Positions 26,989 to 34,806 of a stretch of DNA of 64,000 nt are shown here, one piece after another. A program made the position numbers and the translations under genes. This DNA is from an uncultured Paracoccaceae bacterium (GTDB lineage: Bacteria > Pseudomonadota > Alphaproteobacteria > Rhodobacterales > Rhodobacteraceae): contig CANMIX010000001.1 of NCBI GenBank assembly GCA_947497985.1, forward strand, positions 124,001-188,000, in the 5' to 3' direction. Below the pieces are notes generated by a model. The model was not told the DNA's origin, made no database searches, and saw only the letters and a program-made list of their open reading frames with translations. Every line of letters begins with the position of its first letter. Position 1 is the stretch's first letter.

Positions 26989-27030
26989 AAGGGCTGTTCG
27001 TTGCGCAATTTCGAACAGCCCTTTTGTTTT
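26989..27030 (+). terminator. Strong terminator between the RNA candidate and arfB
   Basis: AAGGGCTGTTCG (26989-27000) pairs with CGAACAGCCCTT (27012-27023) around an 11-base loop, followed by TTGTTTT. It separates the upstream transcript from arfB. Confidence 0.9.
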
Positions 27031-27084
27031 GCCCTTTGCCACAGCCGCTTGTTAACGGCATAAACCGGTCAAAGGACCCTGTTT

Positions 27085-27504
27085 ATGCTGCATATCAACA
27101 ATCAAATCACCATTCACGACTGGGAACTGACGGAGCAATTCATTCGTGCTTCGGGTCCTGGTGGGCAAAATGTAAACAAGGTTTCGACTGCGGTTGAGCT
27201 GCGATTTGAAGCTGAACGCTCTCCCTCTTTGCCACCTGCGGTCAAGAAGCGCCTGCGCCGTCTGGCTGGTCGGCGCTGGACCAAGGAAGGAGCCTTGATC
27301 CTGTTCTGCGATGAAACCCGTAGCCAGGCACGCAATCGCGACTTGGCCCGGGAACGTCTGACCGAATTGATCCAAAAAGCGCTGGTCGCACCCAAGCGGC
27401 GCATTGCGACCAAACCGACCCGCGGATCCGTTCAACGTCGCCTGACCAGTAAAAAACAACGTGGCGAGGTCAAAAACCTGCGTGGCAAGGTGCAAGACGA
27501 CTAA
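27085..27504 (+). CDS. arfB: Alternative ribosome-rescue factor ArfB (YaeJ/ICT1 type)
   Basis: This 139-residue peptidyl-tRNA hydrolase releases ribosomes stalled on non-stop mRNAs. The release-factor loop is intact: RASGPGGQNVNKVSTAVELRF with GGQ at residues 26-28. The C-terminal ~40 residues are strongly basic (KRRIATKPTRGSVQRRLTSKKQRG), as needed to enter the empty mRNA channel. Domain 1/2 of release factors is absent, so it is not RF1 or RF2. AAAGGA lies upstream of the ATG. The next gene starts 24 bases later, possibly co-transcribed. Confidence 0.95.
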   Translation: MLHINNQITIHDWELTEQFIRASGPGGQNVNKVSTAVELRFEAERSPSLPPAVKKRLRRLAGRRWTKEGALILFCDETRSQARNRDLARERLTELIQKALVAPKRRIATKPTRGSVQRRLTSKKQRGEVKNLRGKVQDD

Positions 27505-27528
27505 ACGTGATTTGCCCAAGGAGAGACG

Positions 27529-28554
27529 ATGCAACCTGGACCCCGTAATCTGATCACCGATGTACCGCAGCTTTTGGTGGGCAATGCACAGGACAGAGTG
27601 TTGAAATCTGGCACGACGGTTGTCACCGCAGACAAACCCTTCACCGCTGCGGTCCATGTGATGGGCGGTGCACCGGGCACACGTGAAACAGACCTTTTGG
27701 AACCAGATAAATCCGTCTCACAAGTTGACGCGCTGGTTCTGTCAGGCGGCTCTGCCTTTGGTTTGGATGCCTGTTCCGGAGCGATGGATGGTCTACACAA
27801 GACGGGGCGCGGGTTTCGCCTGGGTCCCGCTGTGATCCCCATCGTGCCGGGGGCCATTCTGTTTGATCTCCTGAACGGTGGAGAAAAAGATTGGGACGCG
27901 AACCCCTATCGCGCGCTCGGTTTGCAGGCTTTTAAGAACGCATCAACGTCCTTTGACCTTGGCAGCTATGGCGCTGGCACCGGCGCCACAACTGCGACGC
28001 TAAAAGGAGGATTGGGCTCGGCCTCGCTGGTGCTGGATAACGGTGTCACCGTCGCCGCGCTGGTTGCCGCCAATCCGATGGGATCCGTGACCACGCCAGG
28101 CGAGCGGCATTTCTGGGCGGCCCCTTTTGAAATCGCAAACGAATTTGGCGGTTTGGGGCCTGACCCCGCGTCTGGCCTGGGCCGCGATCTGGACAGTCGC
28201 AAGTTGCAAGCGATGCGCAAGCTGATCGATGGGCCAGTGGGAGATCGCGCAAATACCACCATTGCGATTGTCGCCACAGACGCAGGGCTGAGCAAGGCCC
28301 AATGCAAACGGGTTGCAACGGCGGCACATGATGGGATCGCACGGGCAATTGTCCCGGCACACACACCGGTGGATGGGGATCTGGTTTTTGCGTTGTCGAC
28401 CAGCGACGCAACGACAGAAGACGCCGCACTGGCTGACATCTGCCACGCCGCGGCTCTCTGTCTAAGTCGGGCAATCGGGCGCGGGATCTTTCACGCGACA
28501 CCCGAGGACAATGATTTGTTGCCAACTTGGCGTTCAAGCGCCCAATCCGCCTAG
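27529..28554 (+). CDS. P1 family (DmpA/S58) peptidase
   Basis: This 341-residue N-terminal-nucleophile hydrolase has family segments VLSGGSAFGLDACSGAMDGL, PIVPGAILFDL, GAGTGATTATLKGGLGSASL and GVTVAALVAANPMGSV. DmpA-type proteins are aminopeptidases that mature by self-cleavage into two chains; substrates include beta- or D-amino-terminal peptides. No signal peptide is visible. AAGGAGAG precedes the ATG. Specificity cannot be inferred. Confidence 0.9.
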   Translation: MQPGPRNLITDVPQLLVGNAQDRVLKSGTTVVTADKPFTAAVHVMGGAPGTRETDLLEPDKSVSQVDALVLSGGSAFGLDACSGAMDGLHKTGRGFRLGPAVIPIVPGAILFDLLNGGEKDWDANPYRALGLQAFKNASTSFDLGSYGAGTGATTATLKGGLGSASLVLDNGVTVAALVAANPMGSVTTPGERHFWAAPFEIANEFGGLGPDPASGLGRDLDSRKLQAMRKLIDGPVGDRANTTIAIVATDAGLSKAQCKRVATAAHDGIARAIVPAHTPVDGDLVFALSTSDATTEDAALADICHAAALCLSRAIGRGIFHATPEDNDLLPTWRSSAQSA

Positions 28555-28666
28555 GACAGATTGTCCCGATCCGGCTCCTGCGACACTTTCGCGACCATCG
28601 TCGCGTTGACTCTAGGGTGGCAGAAGATCTTAAAGAAAGCAGCCGGATTTACTGGAGCAAGCTGAA

Positions 28667-29080
28667 ATGAAACGAATTTTGACAGTCGCAGGAATGATCA
28701 TGCTAGCCGCCCCCGCCTTTGCAGCAGGGGACATTGATGCAGGCGAAAAGGGCTTTAAGAAGTGCAAAGCCTGCCACATGATCGTCTCCGACGCAGGTGA
28801 GACAATCGTAAAAGGTGGCAAGACCGGACCCAATCTTTACGGGATTGCAGGAAAAACCCTCGGGACCGCAGAGGGCTACAAATATGGCGCGTCTCTTGTT
28901 GCCGCTGGTGAAGCAGGTGCCGTTTGGGACGCCGAAAGCTTTGCAGCTTATACTGCGGATCCGACTGCTTTCCTGAAAGAAGCAACCGGAGATTCAAAGG
29001 CCAAATCGAAAATGTCCTTCCGCCTGAAAAAGGGCTCAGAAGACATCTACGCCTATCTTGAAAGCGTCGCCGCCGAGTAA
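28667..29080 (+). CDS. Periplasmic class I cytochrome c (c2-like)
   Basis: This 137-residue protein has a signal peptide (MKRILTVAGMIMLAAPAFAA, cut around 20), a heme c site CKACH (C33, C36, H37), GPNLYGIAGK, and an axial methionine in SKMSF (M116). Size and motifs fit the cytochrome c2 / mitochondrial c type, carrying electrons from the bc1 complex to oxidase. GGAG precedes the ATG, and a palindrome CGCGAC-N4-GTCGCG (28590-28605) lies upstream and could be an operator. A terminator follows. Confidence 0.93.
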   Translation: MKRILTVAGMIMLAAPAFAAGDIDAGEKGFKKCKACHMIVSDAGETIVKGGKTGPNLYGIAGKTLGTAEGYKYGASLVAAGEAGAVWDAESFAAYTADPTAFLKEATGDSKAKSKMSFRLKKGSEDIYAYLESVAAE

Positions 29081-29131
29081 CCTCTACGGCCTTTTCTGTC
29101 CATTTTTACCGACAAAAACCTACCAAGCCTG

Positions 29132-29160
29132 AGCCGCGACCACTGGCCGCGGCTTTTCTT
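29132..29160 (+). terminator. Terminator after cytochrome c gene
   Basis: AGCCGCG (29132-29138) pairs with CGCGGCT (29148-29154), followed by TTTCTT. Confidence 0.85.
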
Positions 29161-29246
29161 GTGCCAGAATGGATTTTCGCCTGTTACCCTATCTGTCTCA
29201 TTCGGCCTGCTCGGCCTGTGCAAATTGTTCTGGATCTGACCCTCTC

Positions 29247-29777
29247 ATGAGCCACGTCATCCCAGCTTGGGTAAATGGAAAATTGCAACCGGTGGAAAAG
29301 ATCGCAGCCCACGAGCAGGGTCTGCGCCACAAGGCTGTCTCGGTGTTTGTCATACAGTCTGGCAGCATCCTGATGCAGCGCCGCGCAATGGCCAAATACC
29401 ATACGCCAGGTCTATGGGCGAACAGCTGCTGCACCCATCCCAACTGGGGCGAAGAACCGGTAGCCTGCGCTATGCGCAGACTGCGCGAAGAACTGGGTAT
29501 AGGGGGGCTTTACCCGGAGTTCCGCCACCGGCTGGAGTACCGCGCGGATGTTGGCAGCGGTATGATCGAACACGAAGAGGTCGACGTGTTTCTGGCCCAT
29601 GTGCATCGCCCGATCCAGGTCAAAATCAACCCGGATGAGGTGATGGAAACCCGCTGGGTGGACTATCACGATCTACAAGCCGAAGTGGCCCGCCATCCCG
29701 AACGGTTCACGCCTTGGCTGAAAATCTATCTGGCGGATTATGCCAATGTGATCTTTGGCCCGGACCTGAAAATCTGA
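29247..29777 (+). CDS. idi: Isopentenyl-diphosphate delta-isomerase, type I
   Basis: This 176-residue Nudix-fold enzyme interconverts IPP and DMAPP for isoprenoids (ubiquinone, carotenoids). The catalytic cysteine lies in LWANSCCTHP, metal-binding histidines in KYHTPGLW, the Nudix-like RRLREELGI and the glutamates in IEHEEVDVF. The ATG at 29247 (MSHVIPAWVNGK) gives family length; an ATG at 29169 would add 26 residues that overlap the preceding spacer. The Shine-Dalgarno is weak. In this order idi is often near photosynthesis genes, but none are here. Confidence 0.95.
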   Translation: MSHVIPAWVNGKLQPVEKIAAHEQGLRHKAVSVFVIQSGSILMQRRAMAKYHTPGLWANSCCTHPNWGEEPVACAMRRLREELGIGGLYPEFRHRLEYRADVGSGMIEHEEVDVFLAHVHRPIQVKINPDEVMETRWVDYHDLQAEVARHPERFTPWLKIYLADYANVIFGPDLKI

Positions 29778-29791
29778 GCGCGCATCAGCAG

Positions 29792-30637
29792 CTAGGCGAC
29801 CGCGATATTGTCGATCAAGCGCACCCCATCCAGCCACACGGCGGCCAAAAGGCGCGCTGGTTTGGTGGTGTCCGTCACGGGTTGGAGGGTTTCTGCACAG
29901 CGCAGGTCGAAATATTCGATCTCCCCGAAACCGGCGGCGGCCAACTGATCCAGCGAGGCTTGCTGCAAAACAGCCCAGTCCTGTCCCTGCTCTAGGTTCA
30001 TAGCAGCCTCTGTCATCACCGCATACAATTTGGCAGCGCGCTCCATTGCATCCGCTGACAGGCGCATATTGCGCGATGACATGGCCAGACCGGAGGTTTC
30101 ACGCACGGTGGGGCAGCCGATCACCTCAATTGGGATGTTCAGATCACGCGCCATGCGGCGCACCAACATCAGCTGTTGATAGTCTTTTTCGCCAAAGAAG
30201 GCCTGCTGCGCGCCGGTCATCAAAAAGAGCTTGGCAACAATTGTCGACACACCATCAAAATGGCCGGGACGAAAGGCGCCTTCCAATACGTCGCTGACAC
30301 CGCTGACAGACACAGTGGTGGCATAGCCGTTGGGGTAGATTTCATCCGCTTCCGGCACAAAAACGGCGTCTACGTTATATGGCGCCAGCTTTTCCGCATC
30401 GCTTTGTTCCGTGCGTGGGTATTTGGCCAGATCTTCCGGGTTGTTGAATTGTTTCGGGTTCACAAAGATCGTGACGATGACCCGGTCACAGGCGGCTTTG
30501 GCGGCCTTGACCAGTGACAAGTGGCCATCGTGCAAGGCCCCCATGGTCGGCACCACGCCAACGGTTTCCCCAGCAAGGATCCATGTTTTGTGTTGCGCGC
30601 GCAAATCTGACAACGCGCGCACAATGGGCGCGCTCAT
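29792..30637 (-). CDS. panC: Pantothenate synthetase
   Basis: This 281-residue enzyme joins pantoate and beta-alanine using ATP. The HIGH-type motif is in [15 protein letters not shown], with [26 protein letters not shown] and the KMSKS-like [11 protein letters not shown]. The start overlaps the panB stop by four bases (ATGA), so panB-panC form one translationally coupled operon. It is convergent with idi, with 14 bases between the stops. Confidence 0.97.
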   Translation of the reverse strand: MSAPIVRALSDLRAQHKTWILAGETVGVVPTMGALHDGHLSLVKAAKAACDRVIVTIFVNPKQFNNPEDLAKYPRTEQSDAEKLAPYNVDAVFVPEADEIYPNGYATTVSVSGVSDVLEGAFRPGHFDGVSTIVAKLFLMTGAQQAFFGEKDYQQLMLVRRMARDLNIPIEVIGCPTVRETSGLAMSSRNMRLSADAMERAAKLYAVMTEAAMNLEQGQDWAVLQQASLDQLAAAGFGEIEYFDLRCAETLQPVTDTTKPARLLAAVWLDGVRLIDNIAVA

Positions 30638-31476
30638 GTCGCACTGCCTTTTTTCGCCGGTGCATGATCTGCAAAAACATGTTCCGGTGCAGGAAAGCTT
30701 CGGGCCCGCACTTCGGCTGCATATTCAGCGATTGCTGCCTCAGCCGCGTCACCAAGGTCGGCAAAGCGTTTCACGAATTTTGGTTTGAACGCCGTGAAGA
30801 AGCCCAGCATGTCGTCCACCACAAGGATCTGCCCGTCGCAGCCCGCAGATGCACCAATGCCAATGGTCGGGACCGAAATCTCGGCTGTTACGCGATCAGC
30901 AAGCGAGGCGGGCAATTTTTCCAGAACAACCGAAAACGCACCAGCCCTTTCAATAGCCTTAGCATCCGCAAGGATCAGATCTGCAGCGTCGTCGCGACCC
31001 TGAACCTTGTATCCACCAAGCGTGTTGACGGATTGGGGCGTCAGACCGATATGGGCCATCACCGGGATGCCGCGTTTTACGAGGAAACGGATCGTCTCCT
31101 CCATCTCAACGCCACCTTCTAATTTGACCGCCGCAGCGCCGGTTTCGGTCATCAGTCGGGCTGCATTGCGAAAGGCTTGTGCGGGACCTTCTTCGTACGA
31201 TGCAAAAGGCATATCGATGACCATCATCGCACTGCTCAAACCACGGGCCACAGCCTGGCCATGCATGATCATCATCTCCATCGTGACCGACAACGTGGAT
31301 GTCATGCCGTGCAACACCATCCCGACGCTGTCACCGACCAGAACGATGTCGCAATGCGCATCCATGAAGCGTGCCATTGGGGTGGTATAGGCCGTCAAGC
31401 TCACAAGGGGCTCTCCGCCTTTGCGCGCTCGAATGTCCTCTGCATTCGGAGCTGTTTTTCGGGCCGTCGCGCTCAT
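30634..31476 (-). CDS. panB: 3-methyl-2-oxobutanoate hydroxymethyltransferase
   Basis: This 280-residue TIM-barrel enzyme makes ketopantoate from 2-oxoisovalerate and methylene-tetrahydrofolate. Family segments: [46 protein letters not shown], and the metal/active-site [20 protein letters not shown] precedes the ATG at 31476; an ATG at 31500 would add eight residues. The 254-base region upstream to the next gene holds no further gene that I can support, so it should contain the panBC promoter. Confidence 0.97.
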   Translation of the reverse strand: MSATARKTAPNAEDIRARKGGEPLVSLTAYTTPMARFMDAHCDIVLVGDSVGMVLHGMTSTLSVTMEMMIMHGQAVARGLSSAMMVIDMPFASYEEGPAQAFRNAARLMTETGAAAVKLEGGVEMEETIRFLVKRGIPVMAHIGLTPQSVNTLGGYKVQGRDDAADLILADAKAIERAGAFSVVLEKLPASLADRVTAEISVPTIGIGASAGCDGQILVVDDMLGFFTAFKPKFVKRFADLGDAAEAAIAEYAAEVRARSFPAPEHVFADHAPAKKGSAT

Positions 31477-31729
31477 TGGCGGTCCTCCAGATGGCTGCAT
31501 TTGGCGTGACCTATCAATTTCGCGCGGGTTTTGCCAGTGGCCCTAACGTCGCGACCGCCGTAGCGCAGCGCGGTATATTTTCAAAAGTGAATTTGCGCCC
31601 ACTCAAAAAAGGCGTTTATTTTCATGCTATTAATCGAATTCTGTGGATCACGCGTTCTGTTTCGCGCCATGCTGAACACAAACACCGTAGAAATACGCGG
31701 AGATTGATTTCACCGGGATTTCCAGATTT

Positions 31730-32848
31730 TCACAGCCCACGCGTTGCCCGAAGATGTGCGATACGTTCGGTGACTTCGGCGCATATGGGACCATCGCGCG
31801 GCGCGTCCTGTAGGGTTGTGAACCAATGTTCCGGCGGATTTCGTCCCAGGCGATGCCCGTCAAAACGTAAACTCCGCAAGACCTTTTGAGCAGGCTCTGG
31901 CAACAGGCTGGGGATCTGAAATCCGTTCAGAACGCCCCAAATCCCGGTCCAGAGGCGTGCGACGGACCAAGGATTATAGCCGCCGCCGCCCAGGACAAGC
32001 AAACGCGGTGCCTTGCCCACAAGGCTGCGTAAGACGTCCCAATGGGCGTTGTTGGACAAGGCCAGATGCGCCAATGGATCCTCAACCACGGCGTCCGCGC
32101 CGCATTGCAGGACGATCGCATCGGGTTCGAACTGTTCGATCAACGGCAAGATCAGTGCCTCGCGCGCCAAGGCCATTTCGCTGTCGTTGAACCCGCGTGG
32201 CACGGGCAAGTTGACGGCTGACCCGCCTGCGGTTTCCTCCAATCCTCCGGTGCGCGGCCAAAGGTTTTCCTCGTGGATGGAGATCATCAGCACATCCGGA
32301 TCACCGCGAAACCCGACCTCGACCCCATCTGGATGATGAGCGTCAATGTCCAGATATACGATCCGACGCACCCCGTTATGGCGCAGCGACAGCATGCCCA
32401 GAACCGGATCGTTGAGGTAGCAAAACCCGTTCGCGCGGTCCGGCATGCCATGATGGGTACCGCCAGCGGGTGCATAGATTTGCCCGCCCTTTGCCAACAG
32501 CTCACCAGCCAGGATAGAGGCCCCGGCAGAGGTCGCTGGTCGGCGATACATCTCGGTAAAGACTGGGTTTGAATGGGTACCCAGGTGATGCCGGGCACGG
32601 ATTTCGGGAGAAACGGTTTGCGACTTTTCCGCTTCGACCAGCGCGTCGACATAGTCGGGGTCATGCCATTGGCGCAATGCGGCCGGTTTTGCCCGTGGAG
32701 AACGGATGAACACGTCCGGTTCCAGCCAGCCCAAGGCGCGGGACAGATCCATCACGGATGAGACCCGCGGCACCCTGAGCGGATGCGACGTGCCATAACT
32801 GGAAAGGCGATAAATATCGTGGCCGATGAAATGCGGGCGTTGAAGCAT
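31730..32848 (-). CDS. Histone deacetylase family protein (AcuC-like)
   Basis: This 372-residue zinc-dependent deacetylase fold has GGTHHGM (two active-site histidines), YLDIDAHHPDGV (zinc Asp/His), IVLQCGADAV (second zinc Asp) and LGGGGYNPWSVARLW. All key residues are present, so it should be active. Bacterial members deacetylate acetoin-metabolism proteins, polyamines or unknown acetylated substrates; the target here cannot be read. The neighbouring divergent GNAT-like gene (124 bases between starts) could be a partner, but that is inference. Confidence 0.9.
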   Translation of the reverse strand: MLQRPHFIGHDIYRLSSYGTSHPLRVPRVSSVMDLSRALGWLEPDVFIRSPRAKPAALRQWHDPDYVDALVEAEKSQTVSPEIRARHHLGTHSNPVFTEMYRRPATSAGASILAGELLAKGGQIYAPAGGTHHGMPDRANGFCYLNDPVLGMLSLRHNGVRRIVYLDIDAHHPDGVEVGFRGDPDVLMISIHEENLWPRTGGLEETAGGSAVNLPVPRGFNDSEMALAREALILPLIEQFEPDAIVLQCGADAVVEDPLAHLALSNNAHWDVLRSLVGKAPRLLVLGGGGYNPWSVARLWTGIWGVLNGFQIPSLLPEPAQKVLRSLRFDGHRLGRNPPEHWFTTLQDAPRDGPICAEVTERIAHLRATRGL

Positions 32849-32971
32849 AAAGCAGATCTATCGCGAAGTCCGGCAGATCCAAATGACAATTAAATTCAGG
32901 ATTAAAGAATTTGATCCACGGTCATCGGATGCCAACAGAATCGGGCAAAATAGAAGAGACTGGCGACGCTA

Positions 32972-33478
32972 ATGTACGATACATCACCGACCGCGCCGAT
33001 GGTGACGCAGGATCAACCGCTTGACCTGCACCCTATCGCGCCAGAAGAGCAACCGCGATTTTTGCCGGTGTTTGCGCGGTATCTGATGGAGATTGCCCCT
33101 GCCGAGGACCAAGACGTGATCAAGAAGTCGCGCCGCGTTCTGAACAGGCAGGACCATTGCAGTTTCTGGCTACGCGCCGGGCAGTCTGACCTCGGGTTTG
33201 CAATTGTCCTGTTACTACCGGAAGGGCAGAAAGAACTGTCCGATTTCACCATATTTCCACAATTTCGAAGATCCGGGTTTGGCCGGGCCGCGGCTGTGCA
33301 GCTTCTGACCCGGTTTCCCGGCCAATGGCGGATGGGCGTTTCGCGAGCCTCTACAGATGCCGCAGCGTTTTGGGGCACGTGCCTAAGCTCCATGCCGCAT
33401 GTCTCCAAAGTCAAAACCGGAGCGCCATTTACCGCCTGCCAAAGCAAAAGCTTCAATTTCTGGGTGACCGCCGCATGA
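32972..33478 (+). CDS. GNAT-like N-acetyltransferase
   Basis: This 168-residue protein has an acetyl-CoA-site pattern, FTIFPQFRRSGFGRAAAVQLL, matching the GNAT motif A (Q/RxxGxG/A), preceded by the beta-4 strand FAIVLLLPEGQ. The C-terminal part is short. Substrate unknown. It is divergent from the deacetylase-like gene and convergent with pncB. A protein acetylase/deacetylase pair is an attractive idea, but adjacency is the only support. Confidence 0.7.
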   Translation: MYDTSPTAPMVTQDQPLDLHPIAPEEQPRFLPVFARYLMEIAPAEDQDVIKKSRRVLNRQDHCSFWLRAGQSDLGFAIVLLLPEGQKELSDFTIFPQFRRSGFGRAAAVQLLTRFPGQWRMGVSRASTDAAAFWGTCLSSMPHVSKVKTGAPFTACQSKSFNFWVTAA

Positions 33479-33507
33479 TCCGCGCTACTGTGCGGTAGAA
33501 ACGGCGG

Positions 33508-34800
33508 TCAGACTATGACGTCGATGCTTTCCTGGTCGCCGACCTTAAACACCCGTTTGTAACGCGCGATCTCATCCGCCGGGCCCATGGCTTTTTCCGG
33601 GTTATCAGAGAGTTTGACCGTGGGTTTGCCATTGGCCGAAACCGCTTTGCACACCAATGAGAACGGCGCGAGACGATCATTGGGGACCAGATCGCGGAAG
33701 TCATTGGTCAACAAGGTGCCCCACCCAAAGGAAATCTGTACCCGACCGGCAAATCGCGCCTGAAGATCTTCCATTTTACCCACGTCCAATCCGTCGGAAA
33801 AGATCACGCGCTTGGTCGATGGATCCTCGCCCCGTGACTGCCACCATTGAATGGCGCTTTCTGCCCCTAGGGCCGGATCGCCGCTGTCGATACGAATACC
33901 GGTCCAGCCTGCCAGCCAATCGGGTGCGCGATCTAGGAAGCCTTGGGTTCCATATGTGTCCGGCAGCAAGATGCGTAGGTTTCCGTCGTGTTCCTCATGC
34001 CAATCTGACAAAACATCATAAGGGGCCTGGGCCAAGTCGGCGTCATTTTCCGCGAGCGCTGAATAGACCATGGGTAATTCATGAGCGTTGGTGCCGATCG
34101 CCTCAACCTCGCGCCGCATTGCGATCAAGCAGTTGGACGTGCCGGTAAAACGCGCTCCAAGCCCTTCGATCATGGCTTGGACGCACCAATCTTGCCACAG
34201 AAAACCGTGCCGTCGACGGGTGCCGAAATCGGCAATCGACAGATCCGGAACCTCGCGCAAGCGTTCGATTTTCTCCCACACGCGAGTCATTGCACGGGCA
34301 TAGAGAACTTGCAGTTCAAACCGCCCCATCTCGTTTATGACGGCCCGTGATCGCAGCTCCATCAAAACGGCCAAAGCTGGGATTTCCCACAACATGACCT
34401 CATGCCATTTGCCTTCAAAAGTCAGCTCGTATTGATCGCCTTTGCGCTCCAGATGATAAGGCGGCAGGCGCAGGTTCTCGAACCACTCCATGAAATCGGA
34501 CCGGAACATCTGGCGCTTGCCATAGAACATGTTGCCACGCAGCCAGGTGCTTTCGCCGCGGGACAAGGACAGCGAACGGATGTGATCCAATTGCTCTCGC
34601 AGTTCACCCTCGTCAATCAGTTTGGCCAAGGGGACATCCGTGGACCGGTTGATCAGAGAGAATTTGACATGGGTGTTTGGACGGTTGCGAAACACCGACT
34701 GACACATCAGCAGCTTATAGAAATCCGTGTCGATCAATGAGCGGACAATCGGGTCAATCTTCCACTTGTGATTGTATACGCGCGTCGCGATGTCCAACAT
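33508..34800 (-). CDS. pncB: Nicotinate phosphoribosyltransferase
   Basis: This 430-residue enzyme makes nicotinate mononucleotide from nicotinate and PRPP in NAD salvage. Matching segments: SLIDTDFYKLLMCQSVF near the start, EIPALAVLMELRSRAV, FGTRRRHGF (substrate loop and the phosphorylatable-histidine region), TGTSNCLIAM and TGIRIDSGDP. AAGGCGAC precedes the ATG. The gene begins six bases after a hybrid histidine kinase, and pncA lies upstream of that, making an apparent pncA-kinase-pncB unit. Confidence 0.96.
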   Translation of the reverse strand: MLDIATRVYNHKWKIDPIVRSLIDTDFYKLLMCQSVFRNRPNTHVKFSLINRSTDVPLAKLIDEGELREQLDHIRSLSLSRGESTWLRGNMFYGKRQMFRSDFMEWFENLRLPPYHLERKGDQYELTFEGKWHEVMLWEIPALAVLMELRSRAVINEMGRFELQVLYARAMTRVWEKIERLREVPDLSIADFGTRRRHGFLWQDWCVQAMIEGLGARFTGTSNCLIAMRREVEAIGTNAHELPMVYSALAENDADLAQAPYDVLSDWHEEHDGNLRILLPDTYGTQGFLDRAPDWLAGWTGIRIDSGDPALGAESAIQWWQSRGEDPSTKRVIFSDGLDVGKMEDLQARFAGRVQISFGWGTLLTNDFRDLVPNDRLAPFSLVCKAVSANGKPTVKLSDNPEKAMGPADEIARYKRVFKVGDQESIDVIV

Positions 34801-34806
34801 GTCGCC

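Larger units (their letters stand above)
26851..27030 (+). ncRNA. Candidate structured RNA with micro-ORF, free-standing
   Basis: A ~180-base block between yhhQ and arfB has its own ribosome-binding site, micro-ORF and terminator. Visible structure: GGAGGTGC (26852-26859) can pair exactly with GCACCTCC (26970-26977), hiding the Shine-Dalgarno. CTAAGG-CAGT-CCTTAG (26917-26932) forms a hairpin over the micro-ORF stop. GGTG-AC-CGCC-TAACC-GGCG-CACC (26952-26974) is a third hairpin that competes with the long-range pairing. A TTGACA lies at 26800-26805, about 45 bases upstream, but I see no good -10. I do not recognise an Rfam family. Confidence 0.55.

Noticed and set aside
31501-31729. Short minus-strand frames between the deacetylase-like gene and panB
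   Set aside because: No Shine-Dalgarno and no conserved pattern; the region is better explained as the panBC promoter area.
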